Part shown: positions 17,237 to 26,334 of the stretch, piece by piece
How the letters are laid out: each line of letters begins with the position of its first letter
Position numbering within the stretch: the first letter of the stretch is position 1
From: JAHDBG01 sp963922685
GTDB lineage: Bacteria > Pseudomonadota > Gammaproteobacteria > Chromatiales > Chromatiaceae
Direction of reading: 5' to 3'
Assembly (NCBI GenBank): GCA_963922685.1
Contig: CAWUJM010000009.1
Coordinates: 1 to 43,597 of the forward strand
DNA: 43,597 nucleotides
Notes under the pieces: generated by a model
The model's database searches: none
What the model was told of the DNA's origin: nothing
The model's input: the letters and a program-made list of their open reading frames with translations, nothing else
Translations under genes and position numbers: made by a program

Positions 17237-18556
17237 TCAGGGATGCCTGTCTGTAAAAAAGCGGCTGATCAGCGCCAGATGATCAGCTGCGCCTGGTAAG
17301 TGTGCCTGCACCGTCCAGCCGCTACCGGGTGCCTGTTCTAATGGCATACCGGATGTATCAAACAGATGTTCCAGGCGGAAGCGTTGATTGCCCGCCGGAG
17401 TGATCAGCTCCAGCTCATCGCCCACACCAAATTTATTTTTGACTGTCAGTTCGGCCAGACCAGTGTTAGTGTCAACAGTGTTCACTTCGGCGACAAACTG
17501 TGATTTGTCAGCGACTGAAGCACCACGGCGATAAGCCTGCAGTTCGTCACTCGCATGACGTTGCAGGAAACCATCGGTATAGCCGCGACTGGCCAGCTGT
17601 TCCAGCTCACCCATCAGATGTGGGTCAAAGGCGCGACCAGCTACCGCATCGTCTATCGCCTGACGGTACACCTGGGTGGTGCGCGCAGTGTAATAGTGTG
17701 ATTTGGTCCGACCTTCAATCTTCAGACAGTTAATACCGATCTGTGTCAGACGCTGCACATGTTCTACTGCACGCAGGTCTTTTGAGTTCATGATGTAGGT
17801 GCCCTGCTCATCTTCAAAGACCGGCATAAACTCACCCGGACGGCTACGTTCTTCCAGATAATACACCTCATCCGCAGCCGGATGGCGCGGTATAGCAGCG
17901 GCTGACACACTCGTTTCTGCAGCGATTGTATCCAGGTCTTCTTTTGCAATCCGGTAATCCCAGCGACACGCATTCGTGCAGGTGCCCTGATTTGCATCCC
18001 GGTGGTTGAAATAACCGGATAACAGGCACCGGCCTGAATAAGCGATGCACAAGGCACCATGCACGAACACCTCAAGCTCCATGTCCGGACAGGCATCACG
18101 GATCGCTGCGATTTCGTCCAGCGACAGTTCGCGTGACAGGATCACCCGGCTGACGCCGACATTCTGCCAGAACCGTACCCCGGCAGCGTTCACGGTATTC
18201 GCCTGTACCGACAGGTGAACCGGCATCTCCGGCCAGTGCTCACGTACCAGCAGAATCAGACCTGGATCGGCCATGATCAGTGCATCCGGCTGCATCTCAA
18301 TCACCGGCCCCATATCGTCCAGAAAGGTCGCCAGTTTGGCACCATGTGGCATCGCATTCGCAGCGACAAAAAACTGTCGCTCCTGCGCATGCGCCTCGGC
18401 AATACCGATGCGCAGATTGTCGGTCATGAAGTCGTTATTACGCACACGCAGGCTATAGCGTGGCATACCCGCATAAACAGCATCAGCACCATACGCAAAG
18501 GCATAACGCATATTGCGCAGCGTGCCGGCCGGTGCCAGGAGTTCAGGTTGGTTCAT
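17237..18556 (-). CDS. trhP: Peptidase U32-family tRNA hydroxylation protein TrhP (YegQ)
   Basis: A 439-residue U32-family protein; E. coli YegQ/TrhP has 453. TrhP takes part in 5-hydroxyuridine formation at tRNA position 34. The N-terminus PELLAPAGTLRNMRYAFAYG and YAGMPRYSLRVRNNDF are typical of this subgroup and not of UbiU/UbiV. Cysteines C170, C177, C193 and C197 are in place for the Fe-S cluster seen in the superfamily. The ATG at 18556 overlaps the secA stop by 4 nt (ATGA), so the gene is translationally coupled to secA. Confidence 0.9.
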   Translation of the reverse strand: MNQPELLAPAGTLRNMRYAFAYGADAVYAGMPRYSLRVRNNDFMTDNLRIGIAEAHAQERQFFVAANAMPHGAKLATFLDDMGPVIEMQPDALIMADPGLILLVREHWPEMPVHLSVQANTVNAAGVRFWQNVGVSRVILSRELSLDEIAAIRDACPDMELEVFVHGALCIAYSGRCLLSGYFNHRDANQGTCTNACRWDYRIAKEDLDTIAAETSVSAAAIPRHPAADEVYYLEERSRPGEFMPVFEDEQGTYIMNSKDLRAVEHVQRLTQIGINCLKIEGRTKSHYYTARTTQVYRQAIDDAVAGRAFDPHLMGELEQLASRGYTDGFLQRHASDELQAYRRGASVADKSQFVAEVNTVDTNTGLAELTVKNKFGVGDELELITPAGNQRFRLEHLFDTSGMPLEQAPGSGWTVQAHLPGAADHLALISRFFTDRHP

Positions 18557-21390
18557 TCTGGTGTCTTTGTCGATGCAGTCGGCCTGACTCTGGCAGCAGA
18601 CAATCTGCCATGGCACTGTTTGTATTTTTTGCCGGAACCACACGGACAGGGTTCATTACGCCCGATCTTGCGTTCTCCCTGGACAGCAGATCGAGCCTGG
18701 CGCCGCTGCTTATTTACCGGACGCTGGCCGGCTATGTCGGCGGGTGATTCAGCTGACGCACCCTGATAATTCAGTTGCGTGGCATCCGGAACATGCCGTG
18801 TTCGTGTTTCTGGTAACACCTGCAAGTTGCTCAATATGAGTACCACCTCGCGGTCTATCGTGGACAGCAGGTGACTGAACATATCAAATGCTTCGCGTTT
18901 ATATTCCTGCTTCGGATGTTTTTGCGCATAGCCACGCAGGTGGATCCCCTGACGCAAATAATCCATCGCCGCCAGGTGTTCCTTCCAGTGGTTGTCCAGA
19001 ACATGTAACATCGTTTCTTTTTCTACCTGGCGCATCTGTTCCGGACCAACCAGCTGTTCATGCTGCTCATGTCGCGCTACCAGCGCATCCAGTATCCTGA
19101 TCCGCAGTGGTTCTTCATGCAGCGTATCATCTTCGTCCAGCCAGCGTTGCAACGGCAGTGCCAGACCAAAGTCGCTTTGTAACTTTTGTTCCAGACCCGG
19201 GACATCCCATTGTTCCGGCATACTCTCCGGCGGAATGCAGGTGTCTATCGTGTTATTCAGCACCTCTTCACGTAACCCGGCAATTTCAGCTGAAATATCG
19301 TCTGTTTCCATCAACTCATCCCGGGTCTGATAAATCACCTGGCGCTGATCATTTGCCACATCATCATATTCCAGCAGGTTTTTGCGGATATCAAAGTTCC
19401 GCCCCTCCACCTTGCGTTGTGCATTCTGTATCGCCTTGTTCACCCACGGATGCTCAACTGCCTCGCCTTCTTCCATCCCCACCTTCTGCATCAGCTTCGC
19501 TACCCGTTCAGACGCAAAGATACGCATCAGGTTGTCTTCCAGCGACAGATAAAAACGCGATGAACCCGGATCGCCCTGCCGCCCGGATCGTCCACGCAAC
19601 TGGTTGTCGATCCGGCGCGATTCGTGCCGCTCAGTGCCGATCACCCGCAGACCACCTGCAGCCAGTACGGTTGCCTGACGCGCCTGATGTTGCGCGCGCA
19701 GGGCATCCATCTGTGCCGCATCCGCTGCCGTATCCCGTTGTGCGATTTCGACTTCCAGATTGCCTCCCAGCACAATATCTGTCCCACGCCCGGCCATATT
19801 GGTCGCTATGGTCACTGCACCCGGTCGGCCAGCTTCAGCCACAATCAGGGCTTCACGTTCGTGCTGCTTCGCATTCAGCACCTGATGCCGGATAGCCGCC
19901 TGATCCAGCAGGTGTGACATTTTTTCGGATATCTCAATGGAGGCGGTACCGACCAGTACCGGCTGGCCTTGTTCGACACAAGTGCGGATATCGTCTACTA
20001 TCGCAGCAAACTTCTCGTTCTGGGTCAGGTAGATCAGGTCCGTCTGATCATCCCGCAGCATCGGCTGGTTGGTTGGTATCACCACCACTTCCAGCGCATA
20101 AATCTGCTGAAATTCAAACGCCTCGGTATCGGCGGTTCCGGTCATGCCGGACAACTTATCGTACAGCCGGAAATAGTTCTGAAAGGTAGTTGATGCAAGC
20201 GTCTGATTTTCCTGCTGAATCGGTACCTGCTCTTTCGCCTCAATCGCTTGATGTAAGCCTTCTGACCAGCGCCGCCCCGGCATACTGCGTCCGGTAAATT
20301 CGTCAATAATCACGATCTCGCGCTGGCGTACGATATAATCCACATTGCGCTGAAATAATACATGCGCCCGTAACGCCGCATTCACATGATGTAACAGCAG
20401 GATATTCGCCGCATCATATAAGCTGTCTTCCTGGCCTAACAGGCTCATCTCCATCAGCAGGCCTTCCACTTTTTCGTGCCCCTGATCACTCAGAAAGACC
20501 TGACGTGATTTTTCATCCACCGAATAATCACCCGGCCCGAAGTCCGGTTTACCTTCGTCATTTGTGATCGGTTCCTGGCGCGTCAGTTGTGCCGGAATAC
20601 CGTCAATCTGATGGTATAACGCTGAACTGTCCTGCGCCGGGCCGGAGATAATCAGTGGCGTACGTGCTTCATCAATCAGGATTGAGTCCACTTCATCCAC
20701 GATCGCAAAATGACGGCGTTGCACCCGCTGTTCTGCGGTGAATGCCATATTATCGCGCAGATAATCAAACCCGAATTCATTGTTGGTGCCGTAGGTGATG
20801 TCACACGCATACGCCTCACGCCGGGTGCAGGGCTGCAGTTGCGGATAGCCGGCATCTGTTGCAACATAGGCCGGGTCAAAACAGAAAGAGGCATTATCCG
20901 GGCCTGGTCCGCTGCCGTTCACCACGCCGACACTGAGTCCGAGCGAATGGTATAACGGCCCCATCCATTGCGCATCACGCCGGGCCAGATAATCGTTCAC
21001 GGTAACGATATGCACGCCCTTGCCCGGCAGTGCATTCAGATAAGCGGCCAGGGTCGCAACCAGCGTCTTGCCCTCACCGGTGCGCATTTCCGCAATCCGG
21101 CCCTGATGCAGTACCATGCCACCAATCAGCTGAACATCAAAATGTCGCATCCCGAGCACCCGCTGACTGGCCTCGCGCACCAGCGCAAACGCTTCGGGCA
21201 GAAGCGCATCCAGACTGTGCGGATCGTCTGGCGTCAGCTTCGCCCTGAGTTCCGGCGTCCTGGCGGCCAGATCAGTCAGCTGACTGATCTCCGCTTCCCA
21301 TGCCTGAATCTGCGCAACCTGTTTACGCAGACGTCTGATCAGCCGGTCATTGCGGCTGCCGAACACTTTTTTCAGAAGGGTTTGAAACAT
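18553..21390 (-). CDS. secA: Preprotein translocase ATPase SecA
   Basis: The 945-residue motor of the Sec translocase; E. coli SecA has 901. Walker A is TGEGKT (104-109), the DEAD-like box is in VDEVDSILIDEARTPLIISG, and the C-terminal zinc site CPCGSG...QCH (C915, C917, C926, H927) that binds SecB or phospholipid is intact. The ATG at 21390 gives the standard MFQTLLKKVFGSRNDR start, with an AGG Shine-Dalgarno about 9 nt upstream; an upstream in-frame ATG at 21426 is rejected. The gene is followed by trhP with an ATGA overlap. No secM-like gene is seen upstream; that region holds repeats. Confidence 0.97.
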   Translation of the reverse strand: MFQTLLKKVFGSRNDRLIRRLRKQVAQIQAWEAEISQLTDLAARTPELRAKLTPDDPHSLDALLPEAFALVREASQRVLGMRHFDVQLIGGMVLHQGRIAEMRTGEGKTLVATLAAYLNALPGKGVHIVTVNDYLARRDAQWMGPLYHSLGLSVGVVNGSGPGPDNASFCFDPAYVATDAGYPQLQPCTRREAYACDITYGTNNEFGFDYLRDNMAFTAEQRVQRRHFAIVDEVDSILIDEARTPLIISGPAQDSSALYHQIDGIPAQLTRQEPITNDEGKPDFGPGDYSVDEKSRQVFLSDQGHEKVEGLLMEMSLLGQEDSLYDAANILLLHHVNAALRAHVLFQRNVDYIVRQREIVIIDEFTGRSMPGRRWSEGLHQAIEAKEQVPIQQENQTLASTTFQNYFRLYDKLSGMTGTADTEAFEFQQIYALEVVVIPTNQPMLRDDQTDLIYLTQNEKFAAIVDDIRTCVEQGQPVLVGTASIEISEKMSHLLDQAAIRHQVLNAKQHEREALIVAEAGRPGAVTIATNMAGRGTDIVLGGNLEVEIAQRDTAADAAQMDALRAQHQARQATVLAAGGLRVIGTERHESRRIDNQLRGRSGRQGDPGSSRFYLSLEDNLMRIFASERVAKLMQKVGMEEGEAVEHPWVNKAIQNAQRKVEGRNFDIRKNLLEYDDVANDQRQVIYQTRDELMETDDISAEIAGLREEVLNNTIDTCIPPESMPEQWDVPGLEQKLQSDFGLALPLQRWLDEDDTLHEEPLRIRILDALVARHEQHEQLVGPEQMRQVEKETMLHVLDNHWKEHLAAMDYLRQGIHLRGYAQKHPKQEYKREAFDMFSHLLSTIDREVVLILSNLQVLPETRTRHVPDATQLNYQGASAESPADIAGQRPVNKQRRQARSAVQGERKIGRNEPCPCGSGKKYKQCHGRLSAARVRPTASTKTPE

Positions 21391-21435
21391 GAATACAGAC
21401 CTGAAAACAACATCAAATAGTGCCAACTTAGCAGA

Positions 21436-21589
21436 GTGCGATTCGAACTGATGCGGATCTGGTTATGCCAGAGCCTGTCAAACCTGATGGTATCAGCTTC
21501 AGCAGTTGCGTTATCCGGTCATGGCGTACCTCGGAGAACAAACCCGGGAACGCTGACACTGAGGTTGACGCCATCAGTTCGAATCGCAC
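21436..21589. repeat. 154-bp segment framed by a perfect 18-bp inverted repeat
   Basis: GTGCGATTCGAACTGATG at 21436-21453 is the exact reverse complement of the 18 nt at 21572-21589. The same motif, with one to two changes, lies inside repeat B at about 71-88 and 17159-17176 and at 42911-42928. The framed segment contains the deleted element A copy. The architecture resembles the terminal repeats of a small non-autonomous transposable element, but no target duplication is obvious. It lies between the divergent secA and tusC genes. Confidence 0.75.
21508..21553 (+). repeat. Palindromic element A, internally deleted copy 5
   Basis: This retains the core's 3' end ATGGCGTACCTCGGAGA and an outer GCGTT...AACGC pair, but the left proximal arm, inner hairpin and most of the core are missing. 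It lies within the 18-bp inverted repeat frame at 21436-21589. Confidence 0.65.
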
Positions 21590-21644
21590 CCTCATTGTAT
21601 ACGATAGCTGACATGACCGGACGAATCCCTTATTATCCCGCAAC

Positions 21645-22034
21645 ATGACATCCGGACGACATCTGTTGTATCTGTTTCGCCACGCACCGCACGGCACCCT
21701 GTACGGCTGGGAAATGTTACAGTCTGTGCTGGTGGGTGCTGCATTTGAGCAGCAGGTCAGCCTGGCGTTTATTGAGGATGGGGTGTACCAGCTGGTGCGG
21801 GGTAGTGATACCAGCGCAACCGGTATCAAAAACTTTATGCCGGTTTATCAGGTGCTGGCAGACTATGGCGTGGATCGGCTGTATATTGATCAGGCTGCGC
21901 TGGTAGCCAGAGGATTGAACCGGCATGACTTGTGGCCGGTGACAGACGAAGAAACGGGGCACGACCTACGAACCTGGTGCGATACACAGCAACTGCAGGC
22001 CGTACTGACTGCAGCCGATGTGGTGTTCAGCTGA
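21645..22034 (+). CDS. tusC: Sulfur relay protein TusC/DsrF
   Basis: A 129-residue DsrE/DsrF-like protein. It has the family's FxHAPHGTLYGWE opening and the FIEDGVYQLVRG segment, matching TusC of the TusBCD complex that passes persulfide sulfur to TusE for tRNA 2-thiouridine synthesis. The catalytic cysteine of the complex is normally on TusD, which is not encoded next to it. The stop overlaps the tusB start (TGATG). Confidence 0.85.
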   Translation: MTSGRHLLYLFRHAPHGTLYGWEMLQSVLVGAAFEQQVSLAFIEDGVYQLVRGSDTSATGIKNFMPVYQVLADYGVDRLYIDQAALVARGLNRHDLWPVTDEETGHDLRTWCDTQQLQAVLTAADVVFS

Positions 22035-22336
22035 TGGCTGATCTGTTCACAATCAACCAATCCCCGTCCGAAACAACCGACCTGGTGAGTGCATTACGTT
22101 TTGCCCCGGCTGAATCAGGTATCCTGTTGCTGGAAGACGGCGTATATGCCGCCATGTTCGGCACACACTGGTCACCCGTGATCACACAACATCAGGATAA
22201 ATCATTTTATGTGCTGCAGGAAGATCTTGCCGCACGCGGCCTGAACCCGGACCGGCTGATCGCCGGTATCCAGCCGGTGGACTATGCCAGCTTTGTCGAT
22301 CTGGTGGTCGCTTATGATAAGGTACAGGCCTGGTGA
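22034..22336 (+). CDS. tusB: Sulfur relay protein TusB/DsrH
   Basis: A 100-residue protein with the TusB/DsrH pattern: NQSP near the N-terminus, then ALRFAPAESGILLLEDGVYAA. The Cys found before LRFA in some DsrH proteins is Ala here. The ATG at 22034 overlaps the tusC stop and gives the family start; a longer in-frame start at 21932 would lie within tusC. It is the second gene of a tusC-tusB-tusE run. Confidence 0.85.
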   Translation: MADLFTINQSPSETTDLVSALRFAPAESGILLLEDGVYAAMFGTHWSPVITQHQDKSFYVLQEDLAARGLNPDRLIAGIQPVDYASFVDLVVAYDKVQAW

Positions 22337-22354
22337 TCAACTGAGGGGAAAGAT

Positions 22355-22681
22355 ATGCTGACTGACGATTTACCTTGTGCGACCGATACGGAAGGCTATC
22401 TGCTCAACCTGCAGGACTGGTCGCCGGAGGTGGCCCGGCAACTGGCGGCACAGGACAAACTCGTCCTCACCGAAGCGCACTGGGAAATCATGCATTTCGT
22501 GCGCGATTATTATGCGCAGTACCAGATTGCTCCGGCGATGCGTACCCTGACCCGCAGGATTGGTGAAACGTTGGGACGCGACAAGGCCAGCAGCCGCTAT
22601 TTATACGGCCTGTTTCCGTACGGCCCGGCGAAGCAGGCCAGCCGTTATGCCGGTCTGCCAAAGCCGACACGCTGTCTGTAG
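22355..22681 (+). CDS. tusE: Sulfurtransferase TusE/DsrC family
   Basis: A 108-residue DsrC/TusE-type sulfur carrier. The C-terminal arm YGPAKQASRYAGLPKPTRCL keeps the penultimate Cys107. The second Cys of true DsrC, 11 residues earlier, is Ser96. This favours the TusE role in tRNA thiolation over dissimilatory sulfur oxidation, which needs both cysteines. The ATG has a GGGGAAAG Shine-Dalgarno. The mltF start follows 9 nt after the stop. Confidence 0.9.
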   Translation: MLTDDLPCATDTEGYLLNLQDWSPEVARQLAAQDKLVLTEAHWEIMHFVRDYYAQYQIAPAMRTLTRRIGETLGRDKASSRYLYGLFPYGPAKQASRYAGLPKPTRCL

Positions 22682-22690
22682 GGCCTGCTG

Positions 22691-24055
22691 ATGTCCGCAA
22701 ATCGTATCCTGCGTCACCCATTGTGTCTGTTGCTGATCCTGTGGCTGACTCTGGGCTGCGAGCAAACCCACCAGCTGCAGCGGATTCAGCAGCAGAAGAT
22801 ACTGCATGTGGCACTGCTGCAATCACCGGTATACCATCATCTGCATGATCGGCCCGGATTTGAGCAGGAACTGATCCAGGCATTTGCAGACACGCTGGGC
22901 CTCACAATACAGTGGTACCCGGTAGCATCTTCAGACCAGCTCGACACCCTGTTACGCCATGCCCGGGTGCACCTGGCAATCGGTCTGAGCCGCACACCAG
23001 AGAATCAGCATTACCTCCGGTTCAGTGAAGGGTACCGGACCGTGAATACCCGGCTGGTGTATCGCTATGGCACACCGGTACCGGATTCGCCTGCTGGTCT
23101 GCAGAATACGGTCTATGTTGCAGAGACATCCGGGATACCACTGACCAGACTCACCGCGCAATACCCGGATTTACAGACCCGGCTCTGGTCGGCCACAGAT
23201 GATGACACCCTGCTGCAGGCCCTGAATCAGGGCCGGATCCGTTATGCCTTCGTGCGCTCAGATATATCCGCCCTGGCTCAACCGGTGTATCCGAATCTGA
23301 TGCCCGGCCTGGTGGTGGGTGAACCTCAGACATTGGCCTGGGCCTTTCCGGCACAGGATGATGGTTCTCTGCGTCAGGTCGCAAACCGTTTTTTAGCGCA
23401 ATGGCAGGATAGTGGTGCGCTGGCACATCTGACAGAACGCTATTACGGTCATCTGAACCGGTTTGGTTTTGTTGATAAACAACGCTTCCGCCGCCACCTG
23501 CGCGAGCGTTTTCCGCTATATCGCGCCTGGTTTCAACAAGCGGCCCAACAGACCGGCCTGGACTGGCGTATTCTGGCCGCCATGGGCTATCAGGAATCAC
23601 ACTGGCGCCCTGACGCCGTTTCTCCCACCGGCGTACGTGGCCTGATGATGCTGACCCACGCCACCGCCGGGCAACTGGGCATAGCGGATCGCACCGACCC
23701 GGAACAGAGCATTCTGGGCGGTGCCCGCTACCTGCAGATGCTGGAGCGCCGTATGTCGGACCGCATCAGCGGCGAAGACCGGCTCTGGCTGGCCATGGCC
23801 AGCTACAATGTCGGTGCAGGACATGTCGAGGATGCACGCATCCTGACTGAACGTCAGGGTGGCAATCCGAATCTGTGGCAGCAGGTCAAACAACGTCTGC
23901 CATTGTTACGCCAGAAGGCCTATTACCAGACCCTCAGACATGGCTATGCGCGTGGCGATGAGCCTGTCACCTACGTCGACAACATTCGCTATTATTACGA
24001 TATGCTGACCTGGTACGAACAATATCCGGCCGCACTGGTGAGGACACCGGAATAA
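22691..24055 (+). CDS. mltF: Membrane-bound lytic murein transglycosylase F
   Basis: A 454-residue lipoprotein. The lipobox is LTLGC (Cys23). The first half is a solute-binding-protein-like regulatory domain (about 35-265) and the second a lysozyme-like SLT domain with catalytic Glu302 in MGYQESHW, followed by GVRGLMML and MASYNVGAGH. It cleaves peptidoglycan glycan strands at the outer membrane. It is shorter than E. coli MltF (518), but both domains are complete. It is convergent with queC, with a 16-nt gap. Confidence 0.93.
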   Translation: MSANRILRHPLCLLLILWLTLGCEQTHQLQRIQQQKILHVALLQSPVYHHLHDRPGFEQELIQAFADTLGLTIQWYPVASSDQLDTLLRHARVHLAIGLSRTPENQHYLRFSEGYRTVNTRLVYRYGTPVPDSPAGLQNTVYVAETSGIPLTRLTAQYPDLQTRLWSATDDDTLLQALNQGRIRYAFVRSDISALAQPVYPNLMPGLVVGEPQTLAWAFPAQDDGSLRQVANRFLAQWQDSGALAHLTERYYGHLNRFGFVDKQRFRRHLRERFPLYRAWFQQAAQQTGLDWRILAAMGYQESHWRPDAVSPTGVRGLMMLTHATAGQLGIADRTDPEQSILGGARYLQMLERRMSDRISGEDRLWLAMASYNVGAGHVEDARILTERQGGNPNLWQQVKQRLPLLRQKAYYQTLRHGYARGDEPVTYVDNIRYYYDMLTWYEQYPAALVRTPE

Positions 24056-24071
24056 TGTGTGTTGATGATGT

Positions 24072-24755
24072 TCATGACACATAACGCGTGGGATCGGTCA
24101 CACCGGCTGCCGCGAATCCCCGTGCACGCAATACACATGAGTCACACCGCCCGCATGCCCGCCCTGCTGTATCGGCCTGATAGCAGGATACGGTCAGGCT
24201 GTAATCAATTTGATAGACCAGGCCCTTAAGAATGATCTCCGCCTTGCTCAGATGCAATAGCGGGGCATGGACCTGCAGGGGCTGGCCGGTCACGCCGGCC
24301 CGGGTTGCCAGATGTGCCAGCCGGGTAAATGCCTGAATAAAGGCCGGGCGGCAATCCGGATAACCCGAATAATCCACCGCATTCACCCCGATGACCAGAT
24401 GCTGTGCTGCCAGTACTTCGGCCCAGCCCAGTGCCATGGATAAAAAAATGGTGTTGCGTGCAGGGACATAAGTGACCGGTATGCCGGGTTGCTCAGCATA
24501 ATCCGGCACTTCGATTGCGGTATCAGTCAGTGCTGAACCACCGATCAGTTCCAGAGCCAGCGGCATCACCTGATGTTCGATCACACCACCCGCCTGCGCT
24601 ACCCGACGTGCGGCCTGCAGTTCTGCCTGATGGCGTTGTCCATACGCAAAACTGAGCGCGTAGCAGGCAAATCCTTCTGCCCGTGCCCAAGCCAGAGCCG
24701 TTGCTGAATCCAGCCCGCCGGAAACGAGTACGACAGCCTTCTCAGGATGTTGCAT
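24072..24755 (-). CDS. queC: 7-cyano-7-deazaguanine synthase QueC
   Basis: A 227-residue ATP-dependent enzyme that converts 7-carboxy-7-deazaguanine to preQ0 in queuosine synthesis. The PP-loop is VVLVSGGLDSAT near the N-terminus, and the C-terminal zinc cysteines are in SCYQADTAGRACGRCDSC. The ATG at 24755 is chosen because AGGTG lies just upstream; a GTG at 24761 is in frame. Both overlap the cpoB 3' end, so it is translated together with the pal group. Confidence 0.95.
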   Translation of the reverse strand: MQHPEKAVVLVSGGLDSATALAWARAEGFACYALSFAYGQRHQAELQAARRVAQAGGVIEHQVMPLALELIGGSALTDTAIEVPDYAEQPGIPVTYVPARNTIFLSMALGWAEVLAAQHLVIGVNAVDYSGYPDCRPAFIQAFTRLAHLATRAGVTGQPLQVHAPLLHLSKAEIILKGLVYQIDYSLTVSCYQADTAGRACGRCDSCVLRARGFAAAGVTDPTRYVS

Positions 24756-25524
24756 CAGCACCTGTCTGAGATTCTGTCTCTGTCTGTCCGGTCAGTTTGT
24801 TCTGTGCTGACGCGGCTGCTGGTGTATCCGGATAATCCTGCACAATCTGTTGCCAGATCTGACGTGCTGTCGGCAGATCGTTCTGGGCCTGATAGATTCG
24901 TGCGATCATATACCAGGCATCAGGTACCTTGCGACTATCCGGATATTTTTCTACGACCTGAGTAAATGCTGCTAACGCTGCAACATTTTCCTGCAGCACG
25001 AAGTGTGCCTCACCCAGCCAGTAATGCGCATTCACGATCAGCGGATGTTGCGGATAATCCGCCAGAAATGTCCGAAACGCCGAAATTGCCTGTGCATACT
25101 GGCGTTGTTGCGGACTGAGCAGGACCCAGGCCGCCGCATAAGCCTGTTCGGCTGACTCAGGTGCCGCTGCAACAGTCTCACCCGGAGCGGCCTGCGACAA
25201 CTTATCCGGTAGTGGTGGTAGTGTGAGTCGCGCTACGGGAGCAGGCGGAGGCAGTGTATTCAGACGCTGTGTTAAGTCCTGATAGCGATCGCGTTGCCGA
25301 CGTTCCATCTGCGCCAGCTGATGGTGTAATAATTCAATCTGACCACGTAACTGATCATTGTTACGTTGCAATGTTTGTATCTGCAGGGTCAGCTCAGTGA
25401 TTTTTCCTGCACGCCGCTCCAGCAGTTGCAGTCGTTGTTCGGTGTCCGGCATGGCCGCTGCTGCCCAGCTGAATGCACATAGTCCGCAGGCCAGGCACCA
25501 TGCCGGGCCATGCCGCATCATCAT
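24742..25524 (-). CDS. cpoB: Cell division coordinator CpoB (YbgF)
   Basis: A 260-residue periplasmic protein. It has a signal peptide (about 1-24, ending AAAAM), a trimerising coiled coil (about 28-80), a Pro/Ala-rich linker, then TPR repeats from about 127 to 250 (AISAFRTFLADYP, AALAAFTQVVEKYP). It coordinates PBP1B and the Tol-Pal machine during division. The start overlaps the stop of the TraT-like gene (ATGA). It belongs to the Tol-Pal group. Confidence 0.93.
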   Translation of the reverse strand: MMMRHGPAWCLACGLCAFSWAAAAMPDTEQRLQLLERRAGKITELTLQIQTLQRNNDQLRGQIELLHHQLAQMERRQRDRYQDLTQRLNTLPPPAPVARLTLPPLPDKLSQAAPGETVAAAPESAEQAYAAAWVLLSPQQRQYAQAISAFRTFLADYPQHPLIVNAHYWLGEAHFVLQENVAALAAFTQVVEKYPDSRKVPDAWYMIARIYQAQNDLPTARQIWQQIVQDYPDTPAAASAQNKLTGQTETESQTGADATS

Positions 25525-26315
25525 GGCAGGACGCCGCTGATCGCTCCAACCATCTTAGCTAACAAAAAATCCAGTGCTTCTTCCGGCGTCAGCTTCATCC
25601 GCTCGGCGGATGCTACCAGGCGGTTTTCATGGTTCAGAAAGTCTTCGGTGATCTCAACGACCTGTCGTTCACCGGACTGATTGCTTGAACTACCGCGATT
25701 ACCTGCCTGCCTGTCGCCAGGCTGACTCCGTAACTGCTGGTTGCCGCCGGTGGTACGGGTCGTCTGCACCCCACCTTCAATCCGCTCACCCACAGTCAGA
25801 TCAGTGACCAGTTCAATCCGCACCTGTTTGTTGCGGTTGCGCAGGACTTTGGTGAACGCTTCACTCAGCAAAGCACCACCGATACCGGCAGCTGTCCTGT
25901 AATCATCGTTGCTGGATACACCATATCCGATCACACCGCCAACTGCGGCACCGATACCGCTGGAAGATTCCGCTGCTGCATTTTCACCATAGCCACGCAC
26001 ATTCACCCGCAGCATATATTGAGCCTGGCCTGGCTGTCGAACCAGCTGATAGCCTGCTGCGGCTATTTCATCCGCGACCTGTGATCGCAACCGACTGACC
26101 GGAAACTCACTCCCGGAGCTGTTGCGCACCCGCAGGTACACGGTCATGTCATCCGCGAGACGCACGTCCGGTTGCGGATTCAGCCATTCAACATCACCAC
26201 GCAGCTTAACACTGTCCGGGTCAGTCAACCCCACTGTGCCCTGATATGCCGAGTCTAACGTGGTGCAGCCGGTTAAAACCAGAATAACCAGCAGACTCAG
26301 ATATTTTTTCATCAT
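25521..26315 (-). CDS. TraT-like outer-membrane lipoprotein
   Basis: A 264-residue lipoprotein with lipobox LTGC (Cys17). It matches the layout of TraT complement-resistance/surface-exclusion proteins: VYLRVRNSSGSE, a Gly/Ala-rich hydrophobic stretch (GAAVGGVIGYGVSS then GIGGALLSEAF), a VTDLTVGERI block and a C-terminal PEEALDFLLAKMV. A Gln/Ser/Gly-rich insert of about 35 residues (near 190-225) is not in F-plasmid TraT. The ATG at 26315 has a GGAAGGA Shine-Dalgarno; a GTG at 26318 is less likely. It sits between pal and cpoB, where these two are normally adjacent. Confidence 0.85.
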   Translation of the reverse strand: MMKKYLSLLVILVLTGCTTLDSAYQGTVGLTDPDSVKLRGDVEWLNPQPDVRLADDMTVYLRVRNSSGSEFPVSRLRSQVADEIAAAGYQLVRQPGQAQYMLRVNVRGYGENAAAESSSGIGAAVGGVIGYGVSSNDDYRTAAGIGGALLSEAFTKVLRNRNKQVRIELVTDLTVGERIEGGVQTTRTTGGNQQLRSQPGDRQAGNRGSSSNQSGERQVVEITEDFLNHENRLVASAERMKLTPEEALDFLLAKMVGAISGVLP

Positions 26316-26334
26316 CACGATTCCTTCCGACAGG

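Noticed and set aside
19107..19895. 262-residue open frame antisense to secA
   Set aside because: Pro/Ser/His-rich antisense shadow of secA with no recognisable domain.
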